NCBI RefSeq assembly: GCF_029690045.1
Contig: NZ_CP121464.1
Coordinates: 4,030,001-4,094,000 of the forward strand
DNA length: 64,000 bases
Reading direction: 5' to 3'
Source of the DNA: Janthinobacterium rivuli
Lineage (GTDB): Bacteria > Pseudomonadota > Gammaproteobacteria > Burkholderiales > Burkholderiaceae_D
The notes below the pieces were generated by a model. It had not been told where the DNA came from and made no database searches. It was given only the letters and a program-made list of their open reading frames with translations. Made by a program: the position numbers and the translations under genes. Below are positions 34,853-42,034 of the stretch, one piece after another; the stretch's first letter is position 1; each line of letters begins with the position of its first letter.

Positions 34853-37800
34853 ATGTCCTTAGACTTAACAAAAGCCCTCCCCAAGCCCGGCAACCGCTAT
34901 GCGCTGCCCGCCCTGTATGGTTCATCCGACGCCTATGCCCTGGCGCTGGCCGCACTGGAATTGAAAGCGCGGGGCCAGATGCTGGCCGTGGTGGTGGCGC
35001 AGGCCAGCGACGGCCAGCGCCTGCTCGATGAAATCCCGTGGTTTTGCGGCAAGGAATTGCGCTGCCATTTGCTGCCGGACTGGGAAACCCTGCCCTACGA
35101 CGCGTTTTCGCCGCACCAGGATCTGGTCTCCGAGCGCCTGGCCACCCTGCACGAAATCCAGACGCGCCAGTGCGACGTGCTGATCGTGCCGGCCACCACG
35201 GCGCTGGTGCGCCTGGCGCCGCCGTCCTTTTTGGCCGCCTACACCTTCTTCTTCAAGAAGGGCGAAAAACTCGACGAAGCGCGCCTGAAGTCGCAGCTGA
35301 CCCTGGCCGGCTACAGCCACGTCTCGCAAGTGATGTCGCCCGGCGAATACTCGGTGCGCGGCGGCCTGCTCGACCTGTTCCCCATGGGTTCGGCCCTGCC
35401 CTACCGGCTTGACCTGTTCGGCGACACCATCGAAACCATCCGCACGTTCGATGCCGACACCCAGCGCTCGCTGTATCCCGTGCATGAAGTGCGGCTGTTG
35501 CCGGGGCGCGAGTTTCCCATGGATGAAGCGGCGCGCACCACCTTCCGCAACCGCTGGCGCGAGCAGTTCGAGGGCGATCCATCGCGCTCGGTGGTCTACA
35601 AGGACATCAGCAGCGGCATCGCCTCGGCCGGCATCGAATATTATCTGCCCCTGTTTTTTGAACAAACGGCCACCTTGTTCGACTACCTGCCGCCCGACGC
35701 CTCGCTGGCCCTGGTGGGCGAGATCGATGCGGCCATCGGCCGCTTCTGGACCGATACCCAGTCGCGCTACCGCTTTTTAAAGGCGGACCGCGAACGGCCG
35801 ATTTTGCCGCCCGAATCGCTGTTCCTGTCCGACGAGCAGTTCTTCGGCCTGGCCAAGCCGTATCCGCGCCTGGCGATCGCGAAGTCGAACGATGCGCTGG
35901 CGTCCGAACTGTCGGCGCCCGTGCCGAACATCGCCGTCAACCGCCGCGCCGACGATCCGCTGGCCAACCTGCGCAGCTACCTGCTGCAAGCGGGTCGCCG
36001 CGTGATGATCTGCGCCGAATCGAACGGCCGCCGCGAAACCTTGCAGCAGTACTTCACCGAATACGATCTGCACCTGACGCCCGTCGAAGGCAGCGATGGC
36101 TTCCTGCAATCCGACGCCAAGCTGATGCTGGGCGTGGCGCCGCTGCACGCGGGCTTTGAATTGTTCACGCCGGACGGGAATTTATCCTTCATCACCGAGA
36201 CGGAGCTGTATGCCGGTTCCGGCCGCCGGGTCGGCAGCAGGAAACAGGAAGGCGTGACGCAGGTCGAGTCGATGGTGCGCGACCTGTCGGAGCTGAAAAT
36301 CGGCGACCCCGTTGTGCACATCAACCACGGCATCGGGCGCTACATGGGCCTGACCAGCATGGACCTGGGCGAAGGCGAAACGGAGTTCTTGCACCTCGAA
36401 TACGCGAAGGACACGAAACTGTACGTGCCCGTGTCGCAGCTGCACGTCATTTCCCGCTATTCGGGCGCGTCGCCGGAAGACGCGCCGCTGCATTCGCTCG
36501 GCTCGGGACAGTGGGAAAAAGCGAAAAAGCGCGCGGCCGAACAAGTGCGCGACACGGCCGCCGAGCTGCTCAACCTGTATGCACGCCGCGCGCTGCGCCA
36601 AGGCCACTCGTTCGAATTCTCGTCGCACGACTACCAGCGCTTCGCCGACAGCTTCGGCTTCGACGAAACGCCGGACCAGGCCGAAGCCATCCACAACGTC
36701 ATCAAGGACATGACTTCCGGCAAACCGATGGACCGCCTCGTCTGCGGCGACGTCGGCTTCGGCAAGACGGAAGTGGCCTTGCGCGCGGCCTTCATCGCCG
36801 TCATGGGCGGCAAGCAGGTGGCCATCCTGGCGCCCACCACCCTGCTGGCCGAGCAGCATGCGCAAACCTTCGCCGACCGCTTCGCCGACTGGCCCGTACG
36901 CATCGCAGAACTGTCGCGCTTCCGCAGCGGCAAGGAAATCACGCAGGCGTTCAAGGGCATGGCCGACGGCACCATCGACATCGTCATCGGCACGCACAAG
37001 CTGCTGTCCGACGACGTGAAGTTTACGCGCCTGGGCCTCGTCATCATCGACGAGGAACACAGGTTCGGCGTGCGCCAGAAGGAAGCGCTGAAAGCGCTGC
37101 GCGCGGAAGTGGACGTGCTGACCCTGACGGCCACGCCGATCCCGCGCACCCTGGGCATGGCCCTGGAAGGCTTGCGCGACTTTTCCATCATCGCCACGGC
37201 GCCGCAAAAGCGCCTGGCCATCAAGACGTTCGTGCGCAGCGAAGGCGAAGCCATCATCCGCGAAGCGTGCTTGCGCGAACTCAAACGCGGCGGCCAGATC
37301 TACTTCCTGCACAACGAGGTGGAAACCATCCAGAACCGCCTGGCCATGCTGACGGAACTGCTGCCCGAGGCGCGCATCGCCGTGGCGCACGGCCAGATGC
37401 ACGAGCGCGACCTGGAAAAGGTCATGCGCGACTTCGTCGCCCAGCGCTTTAATATTTTGCTGTGCACGACCATCATTGAAACGGGCATCGACGTGCCGAC
37501 GGCGAACACCATCATCATGCACCGCGCCGACAAGTTCGGCCTGGCGCAGCTGCACCAGCTGCGCGGCCGGGTCGGACGCTCGCATCACCAGGCCTACGCC
37601 TACCTGCTGGTGCACGACGTGCAAGGTCTCACGAAACTCGCGCAGCGCCGCCTGGACGCCATCCAGCAGATGGAAGAACTGGGCAGCGGCTTTTACCTGG
37701 CCATGCACGACCTGGAAATCCGCGGCGCCGGCGAGGTGCTGGGCGAGAGCCAGTCGGGAGAGATGACGGAAATCGGCTTCCAGCTGTATTCGGACATGCT

Positions 37801-38296
37801 CAACGAAGCCGTGCGCTCGCTGAAAGCCGGCAAGGAGCCGGACCTGGCCGCGCCGCTGGCCTCGACCACCGAGATCAACCTGCACGTGCCGGCCCTGCTG
37901 CCGGCCGACTTCTGCGGCGACGTGCACGAGCGCCTGTCGATCTACAAGCGCCTGGCCAACTGCGCCACGCAAGAGAAGATCGACGATATCCAGGAAGAGC
38001 TGATCGACCGTTTCGGCAAGCTGCCCGACGCCGTCAAGGCCCTGGTCGAAACGCACCGGCTGCGCATCGCGGCGAAAACCGTGGGCATCGTCAAGATCGA
38101 CGTGCATGGCGAGGCGGCCACCCTGCAATTCATGGCCAAGCCGCCGATCGACCCGATGCGCATCATCGACCTGATCCAGAAAAACCGCCATATCAAGCTG
38201 CATGGCCAGGACAAACTGAAAATCACGGCCGCCATGCCGGACCTGGCCGCGCGCGTGACACAGATCAAGACCACCATCAAGCAATTGACGGTGTAG
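34853..38296 (+). CDS. mfd: Transcription-repair coupling factor
   Basis: This 1147-residue protein is full length for Mfd. The UvrB-homology region (LPDWETLPYDAFSPHQDLVSERL) opens the protein. The RNA-polymerase-interacting domain appears as GDPVVHINHGIGRYMGL, and the translocase has Walker A GDVGFGKTEVALRAAF, IIDEEHRFGVRQKE, TATPIPRTL and the TRG-region QLRGRVGRS. The C-terminal TRCF domain (ADFCGDVHERLSIYKRLANC) closes it. It removes stalled RNA polymerase at lesions and recruits UvrA. serB follows 31 bases downstream and is probably cotranscribed. Confidence 0.98.
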   Translation: MSLDLTKALPKPGNRYALPALYGSSDAYALALAALELKARGQMLAVVVAQASDGQRLLDEIPWFCGKELRCHLLPDWETLPYDAFSPHQDLVSERLATLHEIQTRQCDVLIVPATTALVRLAPPSFLAAYTFFFKKGEKLDEARLKSQLTLAGYSHVSQVMSPGEYSVRGGLLDLFPMGSALPYRLDLFGDTIETIRTFDADTQRSLYPVHEVRLLPGREFPMDEAARTTFRNRWREQFEGDPSRSVVYKDISSGIASAGIEYYLPLFFEQTATLFDYLPPDASLALVGEIDAAIGRFWTDTQSRYRFLKADRERPILPPESLFLSDEQFFGLAKPYPRLAIAKSNDALASELSAPVPNIAVNRRADDPLANLRSYLLQAGRRVMICAESNGRRETLQQYFTEYDLHLTPVEGSDGFLQSDAKLMLGVAPLHAGFELFTPDGNLSFITETELYAGSGRRVGSRKQEGVTQVESMVRDLSELKIGDPVVHINHGIGRYMGLTSMDLGEGETEFLHLEYAKDTKLYVPVSQLHVISRYSGASPEDAPLHSLGSGQWEKAKKRAAEQVRDTAAELLNLYARRALRQGHSFEFSSHDYQRFADSFGFDETPDQAEAIHNVIKDMTSGKPMDRLVCGDVGFGKTEVALRAAFIAVMGGKQVAILAPTTLLAEQHAQTFADRFADWPVRIAELSRFRSGKEITQAFKGMADGTIDIVIGTHKLLSDDVKFTRLGLVIIDEEHRFGVRQKEALKALRAEVDVLTLTATPIPRTLGMALEGLRDFSIIATAPQKRLAIKTFVRSEGEAIIREACLRELKRGGQIYFLHNEVETIQNRLAMLTELLPEARIAVAHGQMHERDLEKVMRDFVAQRFNILLCTTIIETGIDVPTANTIIMHRADKFGLAQLHQLRGRVGRSHHQAYAYLLVHDVQGLTKLAQRRLDAIQQMEELGSGFYLAMHDLEIRGAGEVLGESQSGEMTEIGFQLYSDMLNEAVRSLKAGKEPDLAAPLASTTEINLHVPALLPADFCGDVHERLSIYKRLANCATQEKIDDIQEELIDRFGKLPDAVKALVETHRLRIAAKTVGIVKIDVHGEAATLQFMAKPPIDPMRIIDLIQKNRHIKLHGQDKLKITAAMPDLAARVTQIKTTIKQLTV

Positions 38297-38327
38297 ACCA
38301 TTTCGATACTTAATGCAGGACTGCCCC

Positions 38328-39194
38328 ATGACCAATACCAAGAGCATCACCATGAATCTGATCCTGCAGGGTCTGGACGGCGATAGCGCACGCCTCGAAC
38401 GCATCGCCGCGCTGGCCGCGCCGACCTCCATCACGCGCCTGGGCCCGAACGCCGTGCGCTGCGAACAGATCGCCTACTCGCCCGCGCTGCGCCCCACCAT
38501 CGAAGTGGCGGCCCAGGCGGCGCAGCTGGACGCCACCTACATGATGGGGCAGCGCGAACTGGCCGAATTCAAGCTCGTGGCGATGGACATGGATTCGACC
38601 CTGATCACCATCGAGTGCATCGATGAAATCGCCGACATGCAGGGTCTCAAACCGCAGGTGGCGGCCATCACGGAAGCGGCCATGCGCGGCGAACTCGATT
38701 TCGCGGCCAGCCTGAAACAGCGCGTGGCCCTGCTCGAAGGCCTCGATGCGTCGGCCCTGCAGCGCGTCTACGACGAGCGTTTGAAACTGTCGCCGGGCGC
38801 GGAAACCATGCTGGCGGCCGTGCAAAAAGCCGGCCTGAAAACCCTGCTGGTATCGGGCGGCTTTACCTTCTTCACCGAGCGCCTGAAGGAACGCCTGGGC
38901 CTCGACTACACGCATGCGAACGCACTGGAAATCGTCGACGGCAAGCTGACGGGCAAAGTGTTAGGCGGTATCGTCGACGCCGAGGAAAAGCAGCGCACGG
39001 TGGAGCGCGTGTGCAAGGAGATGGGCATTTCCCCATCCGAAGCCATCGTCATGGGCGACGGCGCGAACGACTTGAAGATGATGGGCATCGCCGGCCTGTC
39101 CGTGGCCTTCCGCGCCAAACCCGTGGTGCGCTCGCAGGCCGACGTGGCGCTGAACTTCGTGGGACTCGATGGCTTGCTCAATGTATTGACCTGA
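38328..39194 (+). CDS. serB: Phosphoserine phosphatase
   Basis: This 288-residue protein starts at ATG 38328 after AGGA at eight bases. An N-terminal ACT-like part precedes the HAD phosphatase. Motif I is VAMDMDSTLITIECIDEIAD, motif II LLVSGGFTFFTERL, and motif IV VMGDGANDLKMM. It performs the last step of serine synthesis. The short distance after mfd is seen in other betaproteobacteria as well (from memory). Confidence 0.96.
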   Translation: MTNTKSITMNLILQGLDGDSARLERIAALAAPTSITRLGPNAVRCEQIAYSPALRPTIEVAAQAAQLDATYMMGQRELAEFKLVAMDMDSTLITIECIDEIADMQGLKPQVAAITEAAMRGELDFAASLKQRVALLEGLDASALQRVYDERLKLSPGAETMLAAVQKAGLKTLLVSGGFTFFTERLKERLGLDYTHANALEIVDGKLTGKVLGGIVDAEEKQRTVERVCKEMGISPSEAIVMGDGANDLKMMGIAGLSVAFRAKPVVRSQADVALNFVGLDGLLNVLT

Positions 39195-39292
39195 GTTGAT
39201 GCTCTCTGGCGGACGGTGCGCGCAGGGATGCATATTTTTGCTATATTGCAAACTTATGATCATTCCGCCAACCCACCGTGAAAGTACACCGC

Positions 39293-40021
39293 ATGCCGCT
39301 ACCGCTGCCAGAAGAGATACAACGCCACCTGGATGTGTTTGTCGCCGCCGGGCAAAGCGCCTTTGGTGACGACCTTGCCGCCGCCGTGCTGTTTGGCTCG
39401 GCCGCCGATGGCCAGGTGCGCGCCACTTCCGACGTCAACCTGCTGTTGCTGCTCAAGCGCTTTACGCCGCAGGCGGCCGATGCGCTGCGCGGACCCTTGC
39501 GCCTGGCGCATGCCGCCATCGATCTGCAGGTGATGTTCCTGCTCGAGAGTGAATTGACGCAGGCCGCCGACGCCTTCGCCGTCAAGTTCGCCGACATCAT
39601 CGCGCGCCACAGGGTGCTGCATGGCGTCGACCCTTTCGCCAGCCTGCACACCAGCCGCGACGCCGTGCTGCGCCGGCTGCGGCAAGTGCTGCTGAACCAG
39701 CAGGTGCGCATGCGCGAACGGTATATGCTATTGAGCCTGAATGAAGAACAGCTGGCCGGCGCCATCGCCGACGCGGCCGGCCCCCTGCGCGCGGCCGCAG
39801 CCTCGCTGGCGCAGCTCGAGGGCAAGCCTGCGCTGTCCGGCAAGCAGGCGCTCGAAGCGTTTGTCGACCAGCTGGGCGAGCCGGCCCTGCACGCCGCCTT
39901 GCAAGCCATGTCGGCGGCGCGCGAAACGGCGCGCCTGCCGCCGGGGCAGGCCCTGCCCGCCTTTACGGGCTTGATGACGATTACCGGACACTTGCGCGAG
40001 CACGCGGAGCAGATGCGGTGA
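39293..40021 (+). CDS. Degenerate nucleotidyltransferase-domain protein
   Basis: This protein of about 242 residues (GTG at 39278 is an alternative start) has an N-terminal nucleotidyltransferase fold with the signature AVLFGSAADGQVRATSDVNLLLLL. The first metal Asp is Asp47, but the second position of the DxD pair is Asn49, so catalysis is doubtful. The C-terminal half is helical (SLNEEQLAGAIADAAGPL ... HLREHAEQM), like substrate-binding helical domains of MNT/HEPN-related proteins. Its stop overlaps the GTG of the membrane-protein gene by four bases, so it belongs to the DUF692 cluster. Role unknown. Confidence 0.72.
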   Translation: MPLPLPEEIQRHLDVFVAAGQSAFGDDLAAAVLFGSAADGQVRATSDVNLLLLLKRFTPQAADALRGPLRLAHAAIDLQVMFLLESELTQAADAFAVKFADIIARHRVLHGVDPFASLHTSRDAVLRRLRQVLLNQQVRMRERYMLLSLNEEQLAGAIADAAGPLRAAAASLAQLEGKPALSGKQALEAFVDQLGEPALHAALQAMSAARETARLPPGQALPAFTGLMTITGHLREHAEQMR

Positions 40022-40929
40022 ACGGCCTCAATCCCTTTGACTGGAGCGGACCCTGGTTCCTGCTGGCCTATCTGATCTTCGGCGTGCTCGTGTACTACCT
40101 CGCGCGCGAGCTGCTCATACGCATGGAATTGCGCAATCCGCACGCCCAGCTGTCGCTGGCCGATGATCCCTACCGCATCGCCTACCTGCGCGGCGGTGCG
40201 CTTGAAGCCGTGAAAATCGCCGCCATCGTGCTGGTCGACCGCGGCTTGCTGCGCGCCGATGGCCCGCTGCTGGAGACGGCCAGCGCCGACAGCCTGCGCT
40301 TTGCCCGCCATGACATCGAACGCGACGTGCTGCGGCTGTACCTGGGCCGCCAGGGTCACAGCAAGGAACTGGCCGTGCAGGCCGAGATGCTGCCGTCATG
40401 CCGCGCCTACCAGGAGACCTTGACGCAGCAGGAATTGCTGGTCGGCCCGCCGCTGCTGCGCCGGCGCGAACGCATCACCTGGGCCGCGCACTGGCTGCTG
40501 CTGACGGTGGCCGCCGTCAAGGCCGTCATCGCCATCAGCCGCCAGCATTACAACCTGCTGTTCCTGGCGGTCCTGCTGGTGATTTTTCTCCTGATGCTGC
40601 GCGGCTTGCGCACCCAGGCGACCAGCTGGAGCGCGCAGCGGCTGCTGACCGACCTGCGCATGCTGTTTGGCCGTCTGAACATGCGCTCGTCGCGCCTGAA
40701 CGCAGGCAGCAGCAGCGCCGACATGGCCCTGCTGGCGGCCATCTTCGGCCTCGGCGCCCTGCCCTTGTCCGTGTATGCCTACGTCGCCGAGCTGTACCCG
40801 GTGCCCCGGCCGCAGCAGGGCGGCAGTTCGACGTCGAGCGACTCGGGCGATTCCTCATCGGGCGGCGACGGCGGCGGTTCGTCCTGCGGCAGCGGCTGCG
40901 GTGGATGCGGCGGTGGCTGTGGCAGCTAG
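40018..40929 (+). CDS. TIGR04222-type membrane protein with Gly/Cys-rich tail
   Basis: This 303-residue protein starts with GTG at 40018, GGAG nine bases before and overlapping the previous stop (GTGA). It has a membrane segment at about 11-29 (WFLLAYLIFGVLVYYLARELL), the TIGR04222 pattern DDPYRIAYLRGGALEAVKIAAIVLVDRGLL, two further membrane segments near 160-200, and one near 238-260. The end is low complexity: Ser/Gly/Asp, then SSCGSGCGGCGGGCGS with four cysteines. This near-uncomplex Gly/Cys tail is a hallmark of the family as I recall it. The next gene, an MNIO, overlaps the tail's coding sequence, suggesting the tail is its substrate (inference). Confidence 0.85.
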   Translation: MNGLNPFDWSGPWFLLAYLIFGVLVYYLARELLIRMELRNPHAQLSLADDPYRIAYLRGGALEAVKIAAIVLVDRGLLRADGPLLETASADSLRFARHDIERDVLRLYLGRQGHSKELAVQAEMLPSCRAYQETLTQQELLVGPPLLRRRERITWAAHWLLLTVAAVKAVIAISRQHYNLLFLAVLLVIFLLMLRGLRTQATSWSAQRLLTDLRMLFGRLNMRSSRLNAGSSSADMALLAAIFGLGALPLSVYAYVAELYPVPRPQQGGSSTSSDSGDSSSGGDGGGSSCGSGCGGCGGGCGS

Positions 40930-41773
40930 CCAGGGCGCCACGCGCGACCGCGTCGGCCTGGGCTGGCGCGGCGAACTGGCTGCCGGCATCGTGTCCAACC
41001 TGGCGCGGATCGACGTGCTGGAAGTGATCGCCGACGATTATTACCGCGCCTCGCGTACCGGCATCGCGGCCCTGTGCAGCCTGGCGCGCCAGGTGCCGGT
41101 CAGCCTGCATGGCGTGGGCATGGGGCTGGCCTCGACGATTCCCGCCGACCCGCGCCGCCTGCATGCGATGGCGCGCCTGATGAAAGAAGTGCAGGCCGAA
41201 TCGTGGTCCGAGCACCTGAGTTTCGTGCGCGCCGGCGGCGTGGAAATCGGCCACCTGGCAGCGCCGCCGCGCACACCACGCAGCGTCGCCGGGGCGATCG
41301 CCAATATCGCACTGGCCACGCGCATCGTCGGCTGCGCGCCGCTGATGGAAAACATCGCCACCCTGCTCCAGCCGCCCGCCAGCACCCTGGACGAAGCCGA
41401 GTGGGTGGCGCAAATTATCCACGGCGCGCAAGTGCCGCTGCTGCTCGACCTGCACAACCTGTATGCGAATGCCGTCAATGCCGGCGAATCGCCGCAGGAA
41501 CTGCTGCTGCGCCTGCCGCTGGACAGGGTCGGCGCCGTGCACCTGAGCGGCGGCCACTGGATAGACGCGCCGGGCGGCGGCCAGCGCCTGCTGGACGACC
41601 ACCTGCACGACGTGCCACCCGAAGTCTTCGCTTTATTGACGGTGCTGGCGCGCCAGGCGCCGCAACCGTTGACGGTGATCGTCGAACGCGACGGCAATTA
41701 CCCGTCGTTCGAGCATGTGCTGGGCCAGCTGGAGCTGGCGCGCGCGGCCTTGCGCGCAGGGCGAAACACATGA
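40913..41773 (+). CDS. DUF692 / MNIO-family enzyme (MbnB/TglH/bufferin-enzyme relative)
   Basis: This protein of about 286 residues has all DUF692 landmarks: VGLGWRGEL, VLEVIADDYY, SLHGVGMGL (His66), SWSEHLSFV (His101), LMENIATLL (Glu146-Asn147), LLLDLHNLYANAVNAG (Asp179, His181, Asn182), VHLSGGHW (His210, His215), LDDHLHDVPPEVFALL (His230) and VIVERDGNYPSF (Glu258). These match the multinuclear iron-binding TIM barrel that oxidises cysteines in methanobactin, 3-thiaglutamate and bufferin pathways. The start is GTG 40913 (or 40919), inside the Cys-rich codons of the upstream gene, with GGTGGA as ribosome site. Its stop overlaps the next start (ATGA). Confidence 0.9.
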   Translation: MAVAASQGATRDRVGLGWRGELAAGIVSNLARIDVLEVIADDYYRASRTGIAALCSLARQVPVSLHGVGMGLASTIPADPRRLHAMARLMKEVQAESWSEHLSFVRAGGVEIGHLAAPPRTPRSVAGAIANIALATRIVGCAPLMENIATLLQPPASTLDEAEWVAQIIHGAQVPLLLDLHNLYANAVNAGESPQELLLRLPLDRVGAVHLSGGHWIDAPGGGQRLLDDHLHDVPPEVFALLTVLARQAPQPLTVIVERDGNYPSFEHVLGQLELARAALRAGRNT

Positions 41774-42027
41774 GTTCCCCCGCACTGGAAACCTACCTGG
41801 CAAAGCTGTACATGGACGACGCCCTGCGTGCCGCCTTCCTGCTCGATCCCCGTGCGCACGCTTTGCAGCATGGCTTGTCGCCAGAGGAAGCGGAGGCGAT
41901 GGCGGCGATGGACCGCGTCGGCCTGCAGATGGCGGCGGCCAGTTATCGCGCCAAGCGGTCCGCGCACGGCAGCAAGGCCAGGCCGGCGCAACCGTGGTGG
42001 CGCCGGCTGCTGCAAGCCTGGCGCTGA
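41770..42027 (+). CDS. Small helical protein downstream of the MNIO, possible partner
   Basis: This 85-residue protein starts at ATG 41770, overlapping the MNIO stop (ATGA), with AGGG eight bases before. The sequence is YLAKLYMDDALRAAFLLDP, then HGLSPEEAEAMAAMDRVGLQMAAASY, ending in a basic Trp-containing tail (PWWRRLLQAWR). The YxDxxLRxxFLxDP...GLSxEExxAL pattern recalls small helical domains found in Nif11-like leaders and LigA-type subunits. It has no cysteines, so it is unlikely to be the modified peptide. A substrate-presenting partner, as MbnC/TglI-type proteins are for other MNIOs, is the working idea (inference). Confidence 0.75.
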   Translation: MSSPALETYLAKLYMDDALRAAFLLDPRAHALQHGLSPEEAEAMAAMDRVGLQMAAASYRAKRSAHGSKARPAQPWWRRLLQAWR

Positions 42028-42034
42028 GCGCCCG

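Noticed and set aside
36182..38434. 750-codon minus frame opposite mfd
   Set aside because: Shadow frame of a well-conserved gene; no start signal or recognisable domain.
40861..40925. GGC/TGC run as a possible CRISPR or microsatellite
   Set aside because: It is in frame within the TIGR04222 protein and encodes its Gly/Cys tail; spacing is irregular and no spacer-repeat structure exists.
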